Part shown: positions 54,242-62,917 of the stretch, one piece after another
Position numbering within the stretch: position 1 is the stretch's first letter
Layout of the letters: every line of letters starts with the position of its first letter
Assembly: GCF_040706615.1 (NCBI RefSeq)
Contig: NZ_JAPDRF010000005.1
Location: 769,492-833,491, forward strand
Direction of reading: 5' to 3'
Source of the DNA: Lentisalinibacter sediminis
GTDB taxonomy: Bacteria; Pseudomonadota; Gammaproteobacteria; Steroidobacterales; Woeseiaceae
DNA length: 64,000 nt
The notes under the pieces: model-generated
Told to the model about the DNA's origin: nothing
The model's database searches: none
The model's input: the letters and a program-made list of their open reading frames with translations, nothing else
Translations under genes and position numbers: made by a program

Positions 54242-55660
54242 TCACCCGGCTGTTTCGACCACTCTCTCCAGCTCCCCGAACGCCGCCTCCAGACACTCCG
54301 CGTAGAACGCGGGATCCGGCATCATCTTCCGGTCGCTGACGAAGGCGATGGCCAGGCGGCCGTCGTAGCTGGTCACCGTATGGGCGAGGGCCAGGTCGTC
54401 CATGATGCTGGCCATGCCGGTGAACGCGAGCAGCCTCGCACCGCAGAGATGCAGCGGGCGCTCCGGGCCCGGCGTGATGCTGACCACCAGATTGTGGTTC
54501 TTGCGGTACTGGCGGCCCGGGCCGAGGTTCGCCGAAATGGTGCGGGCCGCCAGATTCATGGTGGTGGCCGGCAGGATGTCCTGCAGTTCGCTCATCTCGC
54601 CGGCATCCACGGCGCTCTGCAGACGGGCGTTCTCGATCTCGCCGTGGATGCCCGCGAGACGGGTCTCGGTATCGGCGACGTGAGTCATGAGCTTGAGGCG
54701 GGCGAGCTGGACCCTGTGGCCGGGCAGTCCTTCCTCCGACTGCTCATGCTGGTGCAGCGGCATGAGCGCCCACAGGGAGGCGGCCGGCAGCTCCTCCTTC
54801 GCCTCGAGGTAGCGGCGCACTGCCCCTGCGCAGACGGCCACCGCCACGTCCTCCGCGGTGCCCCGGTCCAGTGTGCCGGCGATCCGCCTGACGGCTGCCA
54901 TATCGAAGAAACGCGCGTCCCAGACCCGATGGGGCGTGATGCGATGGTCGAAGCGCGTGACCGGCGCCGGGCCGTGCTCGCTGCGCAGGAGGTCCTGCGG
55001 CTTGCTCCTGCTGCTGCCCACGATCGGTAGCCGGTCGATCAGGCTCTGGCCGGTCTCCAGTATTTTGGTGGTGTTGTTGAACCAGGAGAGCAGCAGCAAC
55101 TCGCCCAGTCCCGGCTCCTGTCCGGGATGCCAGCGCGCCCCGGCCGGCGCAGCCGGGGCATGAGGCGCGAGGTCGTGCAGCGCGATGGTGAAGTCTTCCT
55201 CGGTGACGTCGTCGATGGCCGCGTGGTGCACCTTGGTCATGACGGCGAAGGCGCCGGCGGGGAGGCCCTCCACGCTTTCCAGGCCTTCGATGACGTACAT
55301 CTCCCACGGCGGCCGCGTAAGGTCCAGGGGGCGCGCGTGCAGCCGGGAGAGCTGGATGCAGAGATGGCGCCAGTCGCCCGGTTCCGGCAGCGCGATGTGG
55401 CGCAGGTGGAAATCGAGTTCGAAATGGGGATCCTCGATCCACCAGGGGTAATCCAGGTCGAGGGGCACGCGCACCAGGCGCTGGCGGAACAGACGCGAGG
55501 TATCGAGGCGCTGCTCCATGTGGCGGCGGATGGCGTCGAAGCTGACCTCGCCACCGGCGGCCGTGGCGGGGTCGTAGATGTAGATGGTCGAGACGTGCTG
55601 GTGCCGGCCCGGACGGTCGGAGTAGAGGAAGAAGGCGTCGGATCCGCTGAGTTGTCTCAT
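54242..55660 (-). CDS. WS/DGAT acyltransferase, copy 2, with HHxxxDD active-site variant
   Basis: 472 residues. The family's catalytic block reads HHAAIDD at 145-151, so the usual final Gly is Asp; the essential second His and the Asp are kept. Other blocks are present ('EDVAVAVCAGAVRRYL', 'NLVVSITPGPERPLHLCGAR'). The PxxN-type motif near the end differs from copies 1 and 3 (SITPGPER), so substrate preference or activity may differ. It starts in an ATGA overlap with the GPAT gene, making it the last gene of a three-gene leftward lipid-assembly operon (HAD-PlsC, GPAT, WS/DGAT). Confidence 0.88.
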   Translation of the reverse strand: MRQLSGSDAFFLYSDRPGRHQHVSTIYIYDPATAAGGEVSFDAIRRHMEQRLDTSRLFRQRLVRVPLDLDYPWWIEDPHFELDFHLRHIALPEPGDWRHLCIQLSRLHARPLDLTRPPWEMYVIEGLESVEGLPAGAFAVMTKVHHAAIDDVTEEDFTIALHDLAPHAPAAPAGARWHPGQEPGLGELLLLSWFNNTTKILETGQSLIDRLPIVGSSRSKPQDLLRSEHGPAPVTRFDHRITPHRVWDARFFDMAAVRRIAGTLDRGTAEDVAVAVCAGAVRRYLEAKEELPAASLWALMPLHQHEQSEEGLPGHRVQLARLKLMTHVADTETRLAGIHGEIENARLQSAVDAGEMSELQDILPATTMNLAARTISANLGPGRQYRKNHNLVVSITPGPERPLHLCGARLLAFTGMASIMDDLALAHTVTSYDGRLAIAFVSDRKMMPDPAFYAECLEAAFGELERVVETAG

Positions 55661-57486
55661 GCTTGTTTCTCGCCGGCCATTGTACCCCCGATGGCGTGGT
55701 CGTAGCGGCGCTGCAGGCGGGCGAGCGCCCCAGTCAGTACGGCCGTCTCCGCCGCGAAGCGCTCGCGGGTGTCGCGATCCGCCATATCGGCGCCGCCGAT
55801 GAGGCCACGGTGTCGGGCCAGGCGCACCGCATTGGTGAAAAGGGGCTTCGATAGCGCGGTCTCGCTGCCGATCCCCCCTCGCAGCAGCATCTCCCGGCCG
55901 ATGGCGAGGCAGTCGTCCATCAGCCGCTCGTCGTCGCCGGACCCGGCGGCGCGGAGCAGCACCTCCGCGAGCACCCGATAGGCTTCGATGAAAGAACGCA
56001 GGATGCCGTGACCGAACAGCGGCGGGCGGTCGGCGAAGGGGTCCCCGGCGTGCTGCCAGCCGGGATAGCGGGCGTCCAGGAAGGCGGCGGCCTCGTCCGC
56101 GAACGCCTCCTTGCGGCGGAAGAAGAACTCGAACTTCAGCAGATCCCGCAGCGCCAGCACCGCATCGCGCAGGGCGGCCCGGCGATCGGTCGCGGCGCCG
56201 ATATCAGCGCGGGCCAGCGCGACCTCGGCGAAGGCACCTGCGAGGAAATAATGGATGATGGTGTTGCGGTAATAGGCAGCGGCGAATTCCTTGCCTGGTG
56301 CGATCCGCCAAACCGGCTCCGCACCGCCCCCGTAGGCCTCGAGTAAACGGGTACGGGTCAACGCCGCGAGCGTTGCGGCAAGCCCTTCACCGGCCTCGCG
56401 CTCCAGCGTGCGGGTCCGCGGCAGTTCCTGCGCTGCGGCGAGTTCGATCACGGCAGCGGTCTGGGTACGGATCTCCGCCTCGGTCAGCGAGCGGCCGCTC
56501 GCTCCCATCAGCGCGAGCGTCACGAGATCTGTGGCATTGATCGGGGTCGCACGCTCGATGCGGCTGCAGACTTCGAAAGCCAGCTTCTGCACGCGTATCC
56601 GCTCCGCGGGATCGTCGTCGTCGAACAGCCGCTCCGTCAGGTGCACCTCTTCCGAGAGTGACAGGGGCTCTGCGAAGCGCACATAGATGCGCCCGGTCGA
56701 CGCCTGCATGCCACGGATATAGCCGATGAACCAGGACAGGGATTCCTTACGTTTCGGCAGGCCCTGCTGCATGGCGGCGTGATCGTCGATCTCGGCGATC
56801 TGATCGAAGCTGATGGAGACCGGCACGAGCAGCGCATCCTCGCTCCCGGTGCGCCGGCAGGCATCCACCACCCACTGAATCAGGCCCAGCTTCGGCGGGT
56901 TCAGCTTGCCGGTGCGCGAGCGTGTACCTTCGATGGCCCAGGACAGCGGCAGGCGTCGCTCCACCAGGTAGTCGATGTAGTGGCGGAACACCAACCGGTA
57001 GATATCGTCGTCGCGGAAGCTGCGGCGCAGGAAGATGCCGCCGGAACGCTTCGCCAGCGACCCGAAGACCGGGAAGTTCATGTTGATACCGGCGAAGCTG
57101 AGCGGCTGCGGGCGGAAATCGTGCTCGTACAGCGTTTGCAGGAACACGAAGCCGTCGAGATAGGATTTGTGAGACCAGAGGAAGATAAGCGGGTGCCGTT
57201 CCGCCAGTGACTTCAGTTGCGCGAGGCGCTCACTGTTGATGTCCAGCACCGGATCGTAGCTGCGCCGGATCATGAAGCGGGCAAGCCTGGTGACACGGTC
57301 GAGCTGCCGCTCCTCCGGGTGCACCGCCATCTCCTCCAGGCACTTCGCTGCATAGGCTGCCGCCTCGCGTTGCGGTCTGCCGAGGCGGTCCGCTACTTCG
57401 GCCAGCGCCTCGCGGAAGGCGGGGCGGTCGAGGATCTCGCGTTCGTTGAGCTTCGCGACCCGCGAGGTCTGGGCCTGTGCCGCCAT
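55657..57486 (-). CDS. Glycerol-3-phosphate 1-O-acyltransferase, PlsB-like
   Basis: 609 residues from ATG 57486, one base overlapping the stop of the upstream gene (TGATG). The acyltransferase blocks in order are 'FLWSHKSYLDGF' (catalytic His106 and Asp111), 'SGGIFLRRSFRDD', 'AIEGTRSRTGK' and 'LLVPVSISFDQI', the four motifs of the GPAT/DHAPAT family. It acylates the sn-1 position of glycerol-3-phosphate, the first step to phosphatidate. It is shorter than E. coli PlsB (about 800 residues) and the C-terminal half is helical without a clear domain. Co-transcribed with the HAD-PlsC and WS/DGAT genes. Confidence 0.85.
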   Translation of the reverse strand: MAAQAQTSRVAKLNEREILDRPAFREALAEVADRLGRPQREAAAYAAKCLEEMAVHPEERQLDRVTRLARFMIRRSYDPVLDINSERLAQLKSLAERHPLIFLWSHKSYLDGFVFLQTLYEHDFRPQPLSFAGINMNFPVFGSLAKRSGGIFLRRSFRDDDIYRLVFRHYIDYLVERRLPLSWAIEGTRSRTGKLNPPKLGLIQWVVDACRRTGSEDALLVPVSISFDQIAEIDDHAAMQQGLPKRKESLSWFIGYIRGMQASTGRIYVRFAEPLSLSEEVHLTERLFDDDDPAERIRVQKLAFEVCSRIERATPINATDLVTLALMGASGRSLTEAEIRTQTAAVIELAAAQELPRTRTLEREAGEGLAATLAALTRTRLLEAYGGGAEPVWRIAPGKEFAAAYYRNTIIHYFLAGAFAEVALARADIGAATDRRAALRDAVLALRDLLKFEFFFRRKEAFADEAAAFLDARYPGWQHAGDPFADRPPLFGHGILRSFIEAYRVLAEVLLRAAGSGDDERLMDDCLAIGREMLLRGGIGSETALSKPLFTNAVRLARHRGLIGGADMADRDTRERFAAETAVLTGALARLQRRYDHAIGGTMAGEKQA

Positions 57487-58946
57487 CAGTCGCGCTCCCG
57501 CGGCTCCCACTGGCCGAGCTCATGCAGGAACAGCTCGCGGATCCGGCGCGTCTGCGGGGCGATGCTGCGCAGGGTCCAGCCTTCCGTCGATACCGGCGGC
57601 AGTACCGTGACTTTCACCTCGGCCGGTCGCACGACCAGGCTGCCGTTCGGCAAGGCATCCAGAGCGTTATGGATGACGATGGGCACGACCGGCACGCCTG
57701 CCTGCTGCGCGAGGTGGAAGGCGCCGCGCTTGAAATCTCCGAGCCGGCCATCCCGGCTGCGGGTGCCTTCGGGTGAGACCGCGACGGAACGGCCGTCGCG
57801 CAGGGCGGCCACGGCGGGCTCCAGCGCCTTCCTCGGATCGCCGACGTTATCGCGATCGATGAAAACGGTGCCGGCGAAGGTGAGCGCCGGCCCCAGCAAC
57901 GGCTGGCGCTGCACTTCCTTCTTTGCGATGCCGACGATGTCTTCGCGCAGCAGCCGCGCCACGATGAGCACGTCCATGGCGCTCTGGTGGTTGAAGACGA
58001 ATACGGCCGGCCGCTCGGACCACAGGTGCTCCTCGCCGTCCACAATCAGCCGCAGACGGGCGATCAGCGGGGCGAGCGTGGTCCAGGTCGCCAGTGAGAA
58101 ATTCAGCGTGTCCCGCGCGCTGGCCCCGAGCAGGCGCAGCGGCAGCCCGGCCGCGAAGCTCGGCAGAATGCTGCCGAAGGTGGTGAGCGTGCGGGCGACG
58201 TCCAGCGGCCCGATGCCGCCGCGGCTGTCGAAGTCGTGCACCGGCCAGCCCTGGCGCTCGGCCACGGGGCGCAGATGGCGATCCGGGTTGACGGCGACGG
58301 GATTGCCGACCGCCTCGAGCAGCGGCAGGTCCTCGCTGCCGTTGGAGTAGAAGTAGCTCTTCTTCAGGGAGATCCGGCGCGGGCGGGCGAATGCCCGGGC
58401 GGCCGTGAGCTTGTTCGCACCGTAGCAGGGCTCTCCCCGGATGGTGCCGGTAAAGCGGCCCCCGGTGACGCCGAGTTCCGTGCACAGCACGTGCTCGATG
58501 CCCAGCTGATCGGCCAGCGGCTCGGCCTGATAGCGGGTGGCGGAGGTCACGATGGCGACGGTGTGGCCCCGGTCCCGGTGGGCGCGCAGCAGGGCCTTCA
58601 TCTCCGGGAACACCTGGGGCACGAGGCGCTCCAGCCCCACCTTCTGACCCAGCCGGATCAGCTCGTCCTCCCGCTGGTCCCGCAGATTCGCAACGGAGGC
58701 CGCCATGCCGTCCTCGAAATCGCCGGTCTTGGTGAGATAGCGCGCCGACATCGTCACCAGGTCGCGGAATTCGTCGACGCCGACCTGGCCCGCCTTCAGT
58801 CGTTCCACGAAGAAATCGCCGACCGAGTGGCCGGCGATGATCGTGCCGTCCAGGTCGAAGAAGGCGCCGACGCTGCGGCCGCCGACGCCGTCGCGCACGC
58901 TGCGGGTCACCGCCGCATAGGGATCTCTGGTCTTGCCCGTCGCCAT
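57486..58946 (-). CDS. HAD-IB phosphatase fused to 1-acylglycerol-3-phosphate acyltransferase (PlsC-like)
   Basis: 486 residues. The N-terminal HAD domain (about 25-240) has DLDGT with nucleophile Asp31 and Asp33, 'VTSATRY' for motif II and 'YSNGSEDLPLLEAVG' for motifs III/IV, as in serine-phosphatase-like HAD-IB enzymes. The C-terminal domain has 'FVFNHQSAMD' (His320, Asp325), 'GTVFIDR' and 'SPEGTRSRDG', the PlsC motifs. This fusion is known from actinobacteria and some proteobacteria. It could both make phosphatidate and dephosphorylate it, or another phosphomonoester, to give diacylglycerol; the phosphatase substrate is unproven. First gene of the leftward lipid operon. Confidence 0.88.
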   Translation of the reverse strand: MATGKTRDPYAAVTRSVRDGVGGRSVGAFFDLDGTIIAGHSVGDFFVERLKAGQVGVDEFRDLVTMSARYLTKTGDFEDGMAASVANLRDQREDELIRLGQKVGLERLVPQVFPEMKALLRAHRDRGHTVAIVTSATRYQAEPLADQLGIEHVLCTELGVTGGRFTGTIRGEPCYGANKLTAARAFARPRRISLKKSYFYSNGSEDLPLLEAVGNPVAVNPDRHLRPVAERQGWPVHDFDSRGGIGPLDVARTLTTFGSILPSFAAGLPLRLLGASARDTLNFSLATWTTLAPLIARLRLIVDGEEHLWSERPAVFVFNHQSAMDVLIVARLLREDIVGIAKKEVQRQPLLGPALTFAGTVFIDRDNVGDPRKALEPAVAALRDGRSVAVSPEGTRSRDGRLGDFKRGAFHLAQQAGVPVVPIVIHNALDALPNGSLVVRPAEVKVTVLPPVSTEGWTLRSIAPQTRRIRELFLHELGQWEPRERD

Positions 58947-59074
58947 GCCGCTCGCTCCCTGTGGACTCGCTGCCAGTGGATACGCCTGTCATATTAGGCC
59001 GGGCCCCGCCCTGCCGCCAATGGACGCCGTCCGCGGGTACAATGGATCGGGATGCACCGGTACGAGGATAGCTG

Positions 59075-59860
59075 ATGCCGGATGGCGAGGACGCAGATAC
59101 CGGGCGGGTACAACCGCCCTTCCTGGGATACGCCTTCGCCGAGCTGCCGCGGGCGATCCTGGAATTCATGTGCCTGCTGCCGGCCCATCCGCTGGTGCTC
59201 ACCGCGCCGCGGGGAGACGGCCATCCGGTCATCACCGTGCCCGGTTTCCGCGGTAACGATACTTCGATGCTGATCCTGCGCCGTTATCTGAAGCACTGGG
59301 GCTACGATCCCCATCCCTGGGGGCTCGGCACCAATCTGGGCATCGGCTACGACCGCACCGAGTACGAGGAGCGCTTCGTCGCCCAGCTCGAGCGCGTCGC
59401 CGGGAAGACCGGACGCAAGGTCACGCTGATCGGCTGGAGTCAGGGCGGCGTCATCGCGCGACAGGCCGCGAAGATCCGCGGCGATCTCGTCCGCCAGCTG
59501 ATTACGATGGGCAGTCCCATCGGCGACACGCCGGAGGCCACCACCATCTGGCGGATCTACCAGCGCACCTCGCCGGAGGACATCACGCCGGAGCTGCTCG
59601 CGTTCCTGCGCGAGGTGGCCACGCCTGTCGCGGAGGTGCGCTGCACCTGCATCTACAGCCATACGGACGGCGTGGTGGCACCGGCGATCGCGCAGGACCG
59701 GGTATCGCCGCTGGCCGAGAACATCAGCGTGGTCGCCAGCCACTTCGGTATGGCCGTGAACCCGGCCGTGCTCTACATCGTGGCCGACCGGCTCGCACAG
59801 ACCGAGGACGGCTGGCGCCCGTTCAACCCCAATCCTGTCGCCCGCTTCCTGCACGGGTGA
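59075..59860 (+). CDS. Alpha/beta hydrolase, lipase-like
   Basis: 261 residues from ATG 59075 (GAGGA upstream). The early strand 'HPVITVPGFRGNDTSMLILR' with the oxyanion region, the nucleophile elbow 'LIGWSQGGVIARQ' (Ser122) and a late 'SYFxS'-free loop with 'YSHTDGVVAPAIA' (Asp) and 'ASHFGMAVNPAV' (His) make a complete triad of the triacylglycerol lipase/LipA type. No signal peptide, so probably cytoplasmic and acting on stored neutral lipid. The gene lies 13 bp before the third WS/DGAT and is divergent from the HAD-PlsC gene. Confidence 0.85.
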   Translation: MPDGEDADTGRVQPPFLGYAFAELPRAILEFMCLLPAHPLVLTAPRGDGHPVITVPGFRGNDTSMLILRRYLKHWGYDPHPWGLGTNLGIGYDRTEYEERFVAQLERVAGKTGRKVTLIGWSQGGVIARQAAKIRGDLVRQLITMGSPIGDTPEATTIWRIYQRTSPEDITPELLAFLREVATPVAEVRCTCIYSHTDGVVAPAIAQDRVSPLAENISVVASHFGMAVNPAVLYIVADRLAQTEDGWRPFNPNPVARFLHG

Positions 59861-59873
59861 AGGAGGAGCCGAC

Positions 59874-61322
59874 ATGCTGAAGCAGTTATCCGGTCTCGAT
59901 TCCCTGTTTCTCTATGCGGAATCGGAGCGGGCCCCGCTGGAGGTGAGTTCGCTGCAGATCTACGACCCTTCCACGCATCCGGCGGGACGGGTGAAGTTCA
60001 CGGAGATCCTGGCCACCTTCGCGGAACGCATCGACCGCTCGAAGGTGTTCCGCAGGAAGCTGCTGCCGGTGCCGTTCGCGCTCGATTATCCCTACTGGGT
60101 CGAAGACGAGGACTTCGACCTCGAGTACCATGTGCGCCACATCGCCCTGCCGAAGCCCGGCGACTGGCGCCAGCTCATGGACCTGGTCGCGCGTCTCCAG
60201 GCCCAGCAGCTCGATCTCGCCAGGCCTCTCTGGGTGGTCTACATCATCGAGGGACTGAACGAGGTGCCCGGCGTGAAACCCGGCTGTTTCGGGATGTTCA
60301 TGAAGATGCACCACGCCACCATCGATGGCGTCAGCGGCCAGGAGATACAGGTCGCCATCCACGACTTCGAGCCGGTGCCGGCGGACGGCTCCCGCTACGA
60401 GCCGGAGCCGGGTCGTACGCAGCCGGCGCCCGGCGCGGCGCGGCTGTTGTTGCGCAGCCCGGTCAGCAATCTTGCAAAGTCGCTGCGTCTCGGCGGCGCA
60501 GTGGCTGCCGCCGTGCCGGGTCTGGTGAAAGCCGGCCTCGCCAGCCGCGGCCGGGAGCGCACGCCCGTCCCGAAGACGGTGTTCAATCGGGGGCGCGTCT
60601 CGCCGAGCCGGGTGGTGGACGGCCACCTCTACGACCTGGCCGAAGTGAAGGCGGTCTCGAAGGCCCTGGACGGCACCATAAACGACGTGGTGCTGGCCGT
60701 CGTGGCGGGGGCGCTGCGGCGCTACCTCGCGGCCCGCGACGAATTGCCGGAGGAAACGCTGGTAGCGGCCTGCCCGATGAACGTACGGGGCGAGGACGAC
60801 CAAGGCGACGAGGTGGACAACCTGGTGAGCGCGATGCTGACACCCCTGCACACCGAGATCGCCGACCCCGTGGAGCGGGTGCGGGCCATCCACCAGGGCA
60901 CCGAGGACGCGAAGGCGGTGATGGAGGCGATCGGCCCGCGGCGGATGGCGGAGATCCCCATGAACCTGCCGTCGCCCGTCGCCCGGGGATTGTTGCCGCT
61001 GCTGATGGAGCTCACGGTGCGCTCCGGCACGGTGGCTTTCAATACGATGGTGACGAACGTCGCCGGCATACAAAAGCCGGTCTACCTGGCCGGGGCCGGG
61101 ATGGTGGCCATGCTCGGCATGGGTCCGGTGGTGCACCAGGCCGGTCTGTTCCACGCCGTGTTCTCCTACAACGGCGTCATCTCCGTCATGTTCACCGCCT
61201 GCCGGCAGATGCTGCCGGACCCGGAGTTCTACGCCGAGTGCATCGATGCGTCCTACCGCGAGGTGCGTGACGCGGCGCTGTCGGGCAAGGGGCGTCGCCG
61301 CAATGCCGGGGACGACGCATGA
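59874..61322 (+). CDS. WS/DGAT wax ester synthase/diacylglycerol acyltransferase, copy 3
   Basis: 482 residues with a strong AGGAGG ribosome site. The catalytic motif is HHATIDG at 146-152; 'NDVVLAVVAGALRRYLAARD' and the C-terminal 'NTMVTNVAGIQKPVYLAGA' complete the family pattern. It is closer to copy 2 than copy 1 in its N-terminal part (LDYPYWVEDEDFDLEYHVRH versus LDYPWWIEDPHFELDFHLRH). It is expected to esterify diacylglycerol or a fatty alcohol with acyl-CoA at the membrane. ATGA overlap into the acyl-CoA ligase gene. Confidence 0.92.
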   Translation: MLKQLSGLDSLFLYAESERAPLEVSSLQIYDPSTHPAGRVKFTEILATFAERIDRSKVFRRKLLPVPFALDYPYWVEDEDFDLEYHVRHIALPKPGDWRQLMDLVARLQAQQLDLARPLWVVYIIEGLNEVPGVKPGCFGMFMKMHHATIDGVSGQEIQVAIHDFEPVPADGSRYEPEPGRTQPAPGAARLLLRSPVSNLAKSLRLGGAVAAAVPGLVKAGLASRGRERTPVPKTVFNRGRVSPSRVVDGHLYDLAEVKAVSKALDGTINDVVLAVVAGALRRYLAARDELPEETLVAACPMNVRGEDDQGDEVDNLVSAMLTPLHTEIADPVERVRAIHQGTEDAKAVMEAIGPRRMAEIPMNLPSPVARGLLPLLMELTVRSGTVAFNTMVTNVAGIQKPVYLAGAGMVAMLGMGPVVHQAGLFHAVFSYNGVISVMFTACRQMLPDPEFYAECIDASYREVRDAALSGKGRRRNAGDDA

Positions 61323-62917
61323 GCATGGAGCGTATGGCGGCCCTCGCCGATCAGCCCGAACCCTCCATCCGGGACGAGTTCTCCGTCGACTGGCTGGACT
61401 ACCACGCGCGCTACGACGCCGACGTGGTGGCCGCCGTGGACGTGGATACCGGCCGCAGCTTCACTTATGGAGAATTCAACGACCGGCTGCGGCGGCTCGC
61501 CGTGGGGCTGAAGTCCGCCTACGGGCTCGAGAAGGGCGACCGCATCGCCATGCTCTGCCAGAACTCGACGGACGTGTTCGAGACCCTGTTCGCCGGCTGG
61601 GAGCTGGGCGCGGCGCTCATGCCGCTGAACTGGCGGCTGAGTGCCCGCGAGATCGCGGCCATCCTGAACCACGGCGAGCCGAAGGTGGTGATCTGTGACG
61701 AGGAGTTCGGTCACCTCATCGAGGGGGTGCGGCTGCCGAAGCTGGAGCGCGGGAGCGACCCGGCCGCAAGCGGGTACGAGCGGCTGATCGAGTGCGCGAG
61801 TGGCGATGCGCTGGAGAAGGTCCACCTCACCATCGACGACCTGGCCACGCTGCTCTACACCTCCGGCACGACGGGCATGCCAAAGGGCGTGATCGGCACC
61901 TTCCGGATGATGCGCGACACCATCATCCACGCCGCCCTGCACGGCGATCTGACGGGCAGCTCCCGCTCGCTTACCTGCGCGCCCATGTTTCATTCGGCCG
62001 GCTTGTACGGATTCTCCATGCCCGTCTTCCACTACGGCGGCACGCTGTGCGTCATGAAGAAGTGGGACCCGCGCCGCTTCCTCGACCTGCTGACCGACGC
62101 CGGGGCCGGCATCACCCATTGCCTGGGCGTGCCGGTGCAGTACGCCATGATGGCCGAGCTGCCCGAGTTCGCCGAAGCCGAGTTCCCCACGTTGCGGGTG
62201 GCGGGCGTCGGCGCCGCCCCGGTCTCCACGGACCTGCTGGAAGCGTGGGCGGCGAAGGGCGTCCATCTGGCCCAGTCCTACGGCCTCACCGAGGCATTCA
62301 GCGTGGCGATCCTGCCGCCCCGGCAGGCGGCGGGGCGAGTGGGCTCCGCCGGGCACCGGATGATGCATACCCGGCTGCGCATCGCGGACGAGGCCGGCGC
62401 AGAACTGCCGGACGGCGAGGTCGGGGAGATCCAGATCAAGGGGCCGGCGGTGACACCCGGCTACTGGAAGGCGCCCGAGGAGACGGCGACGGCCTTCGTG
62501 GACGGCTGGTTTCGGACCGGGGACGCGGGCCGGCTCGAGCGCGACGGCACGTTGTACATCGTGGACCGCTACAAGGACATGTACATCTCGGGCGGCGAGA
62601 ACGTCTATCCCGCCGAGGTGGAAAACGTGCTGTGCGAGCGGCCGGAGGTGGCAGCCGCCGCGGTGGTCGGCGTGGACGACGAGAAGTGGGGGCAGGCGGG
62701 CCTGGCCGTGATCCAGCTCCGCGCCGGCGCAGACGCGGGCCCGGACGAACTGCTGGCCCATTGCGCGGACCGCCTGGCAAGGTACAAGCTGCCGAAGTAC
62801 GTGCGCTTCGTCGACGCGCTGCCGATGAGTGCGCAGGGCAAGGTGCTGAAACAGGAACTCAGGCGCCTGTACGATCCTGCGCGCAGTGCCGGCGGGACGA
62901 GTGAGCGGAGGAAATGA
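61319..62917 (+). CDS. Long-chain acyl-CoA ligase (AMP-forming)
   Basis: 532 residues of the ANL superfamily. The adenylation motif is 'LLYTSGTTGMPKGVIG', followed by 'YGLTEAFSV', 'GWFRTGDAGRLERDGTLYIV' and 'DRYKDMYISGGENVYPAEVE'; the catalytic Lys is in 'MSAQGKVLKQELR'. It activates free fatty acids to acyl-CoA for the neighbouring WS/DGAT. A CaiC- or FadD-like substrate range is likely, but a medium-chain or branched acid is possible. It overlaps the WS/DGAT gene before it and the patatin gene after it, each by four bases (ATGA). Confidence 0.9.
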   Translation: MSMERMAALADQPEPSIRDEFSVDWLDYHARYDADVVAAVDVDTGRSFTYGEFNDRLRRLAVGLKSAYGLEKGDRIAMLCQNSTDVFETLFAGWELGAALMPLNWRLSAREIAAILNHGEPKVVICDEEFGHLIEGVRLPKLERGSDPAASGYERLIECASGDALEKVHLTIDDLATLLYTSGTTGMPKGVIGTFRMMRDTIIHAALHGDLTGSSRSLTCAPMFHSAGLYGFSMPVFHYGGTLCVMKKWDPRRFLDLLTDAGAGITHCLGVPVQYAMMAELPEFAEAEFPTLRVAGVGAAPVSTDLLEAWAAKGVHLAQSYGLTEAFSVAILPPRQAAGRVGSAGHRMMHTRLRIADEAGAELPDGEVGEIQIKGPAVTPGYWKAPEETATAFVDGWFRTGDAGRLERDGTLYIVDRYKDMYISGGENVYPAEVENVLCERPEVAAAAVVGVDDEKWGQAGLAVIQLRAGADAGPDELLAHCADRLARYKLPKYVRFVDALPMSAQGKVLKQELRRLYDPARSAGGTSERRK

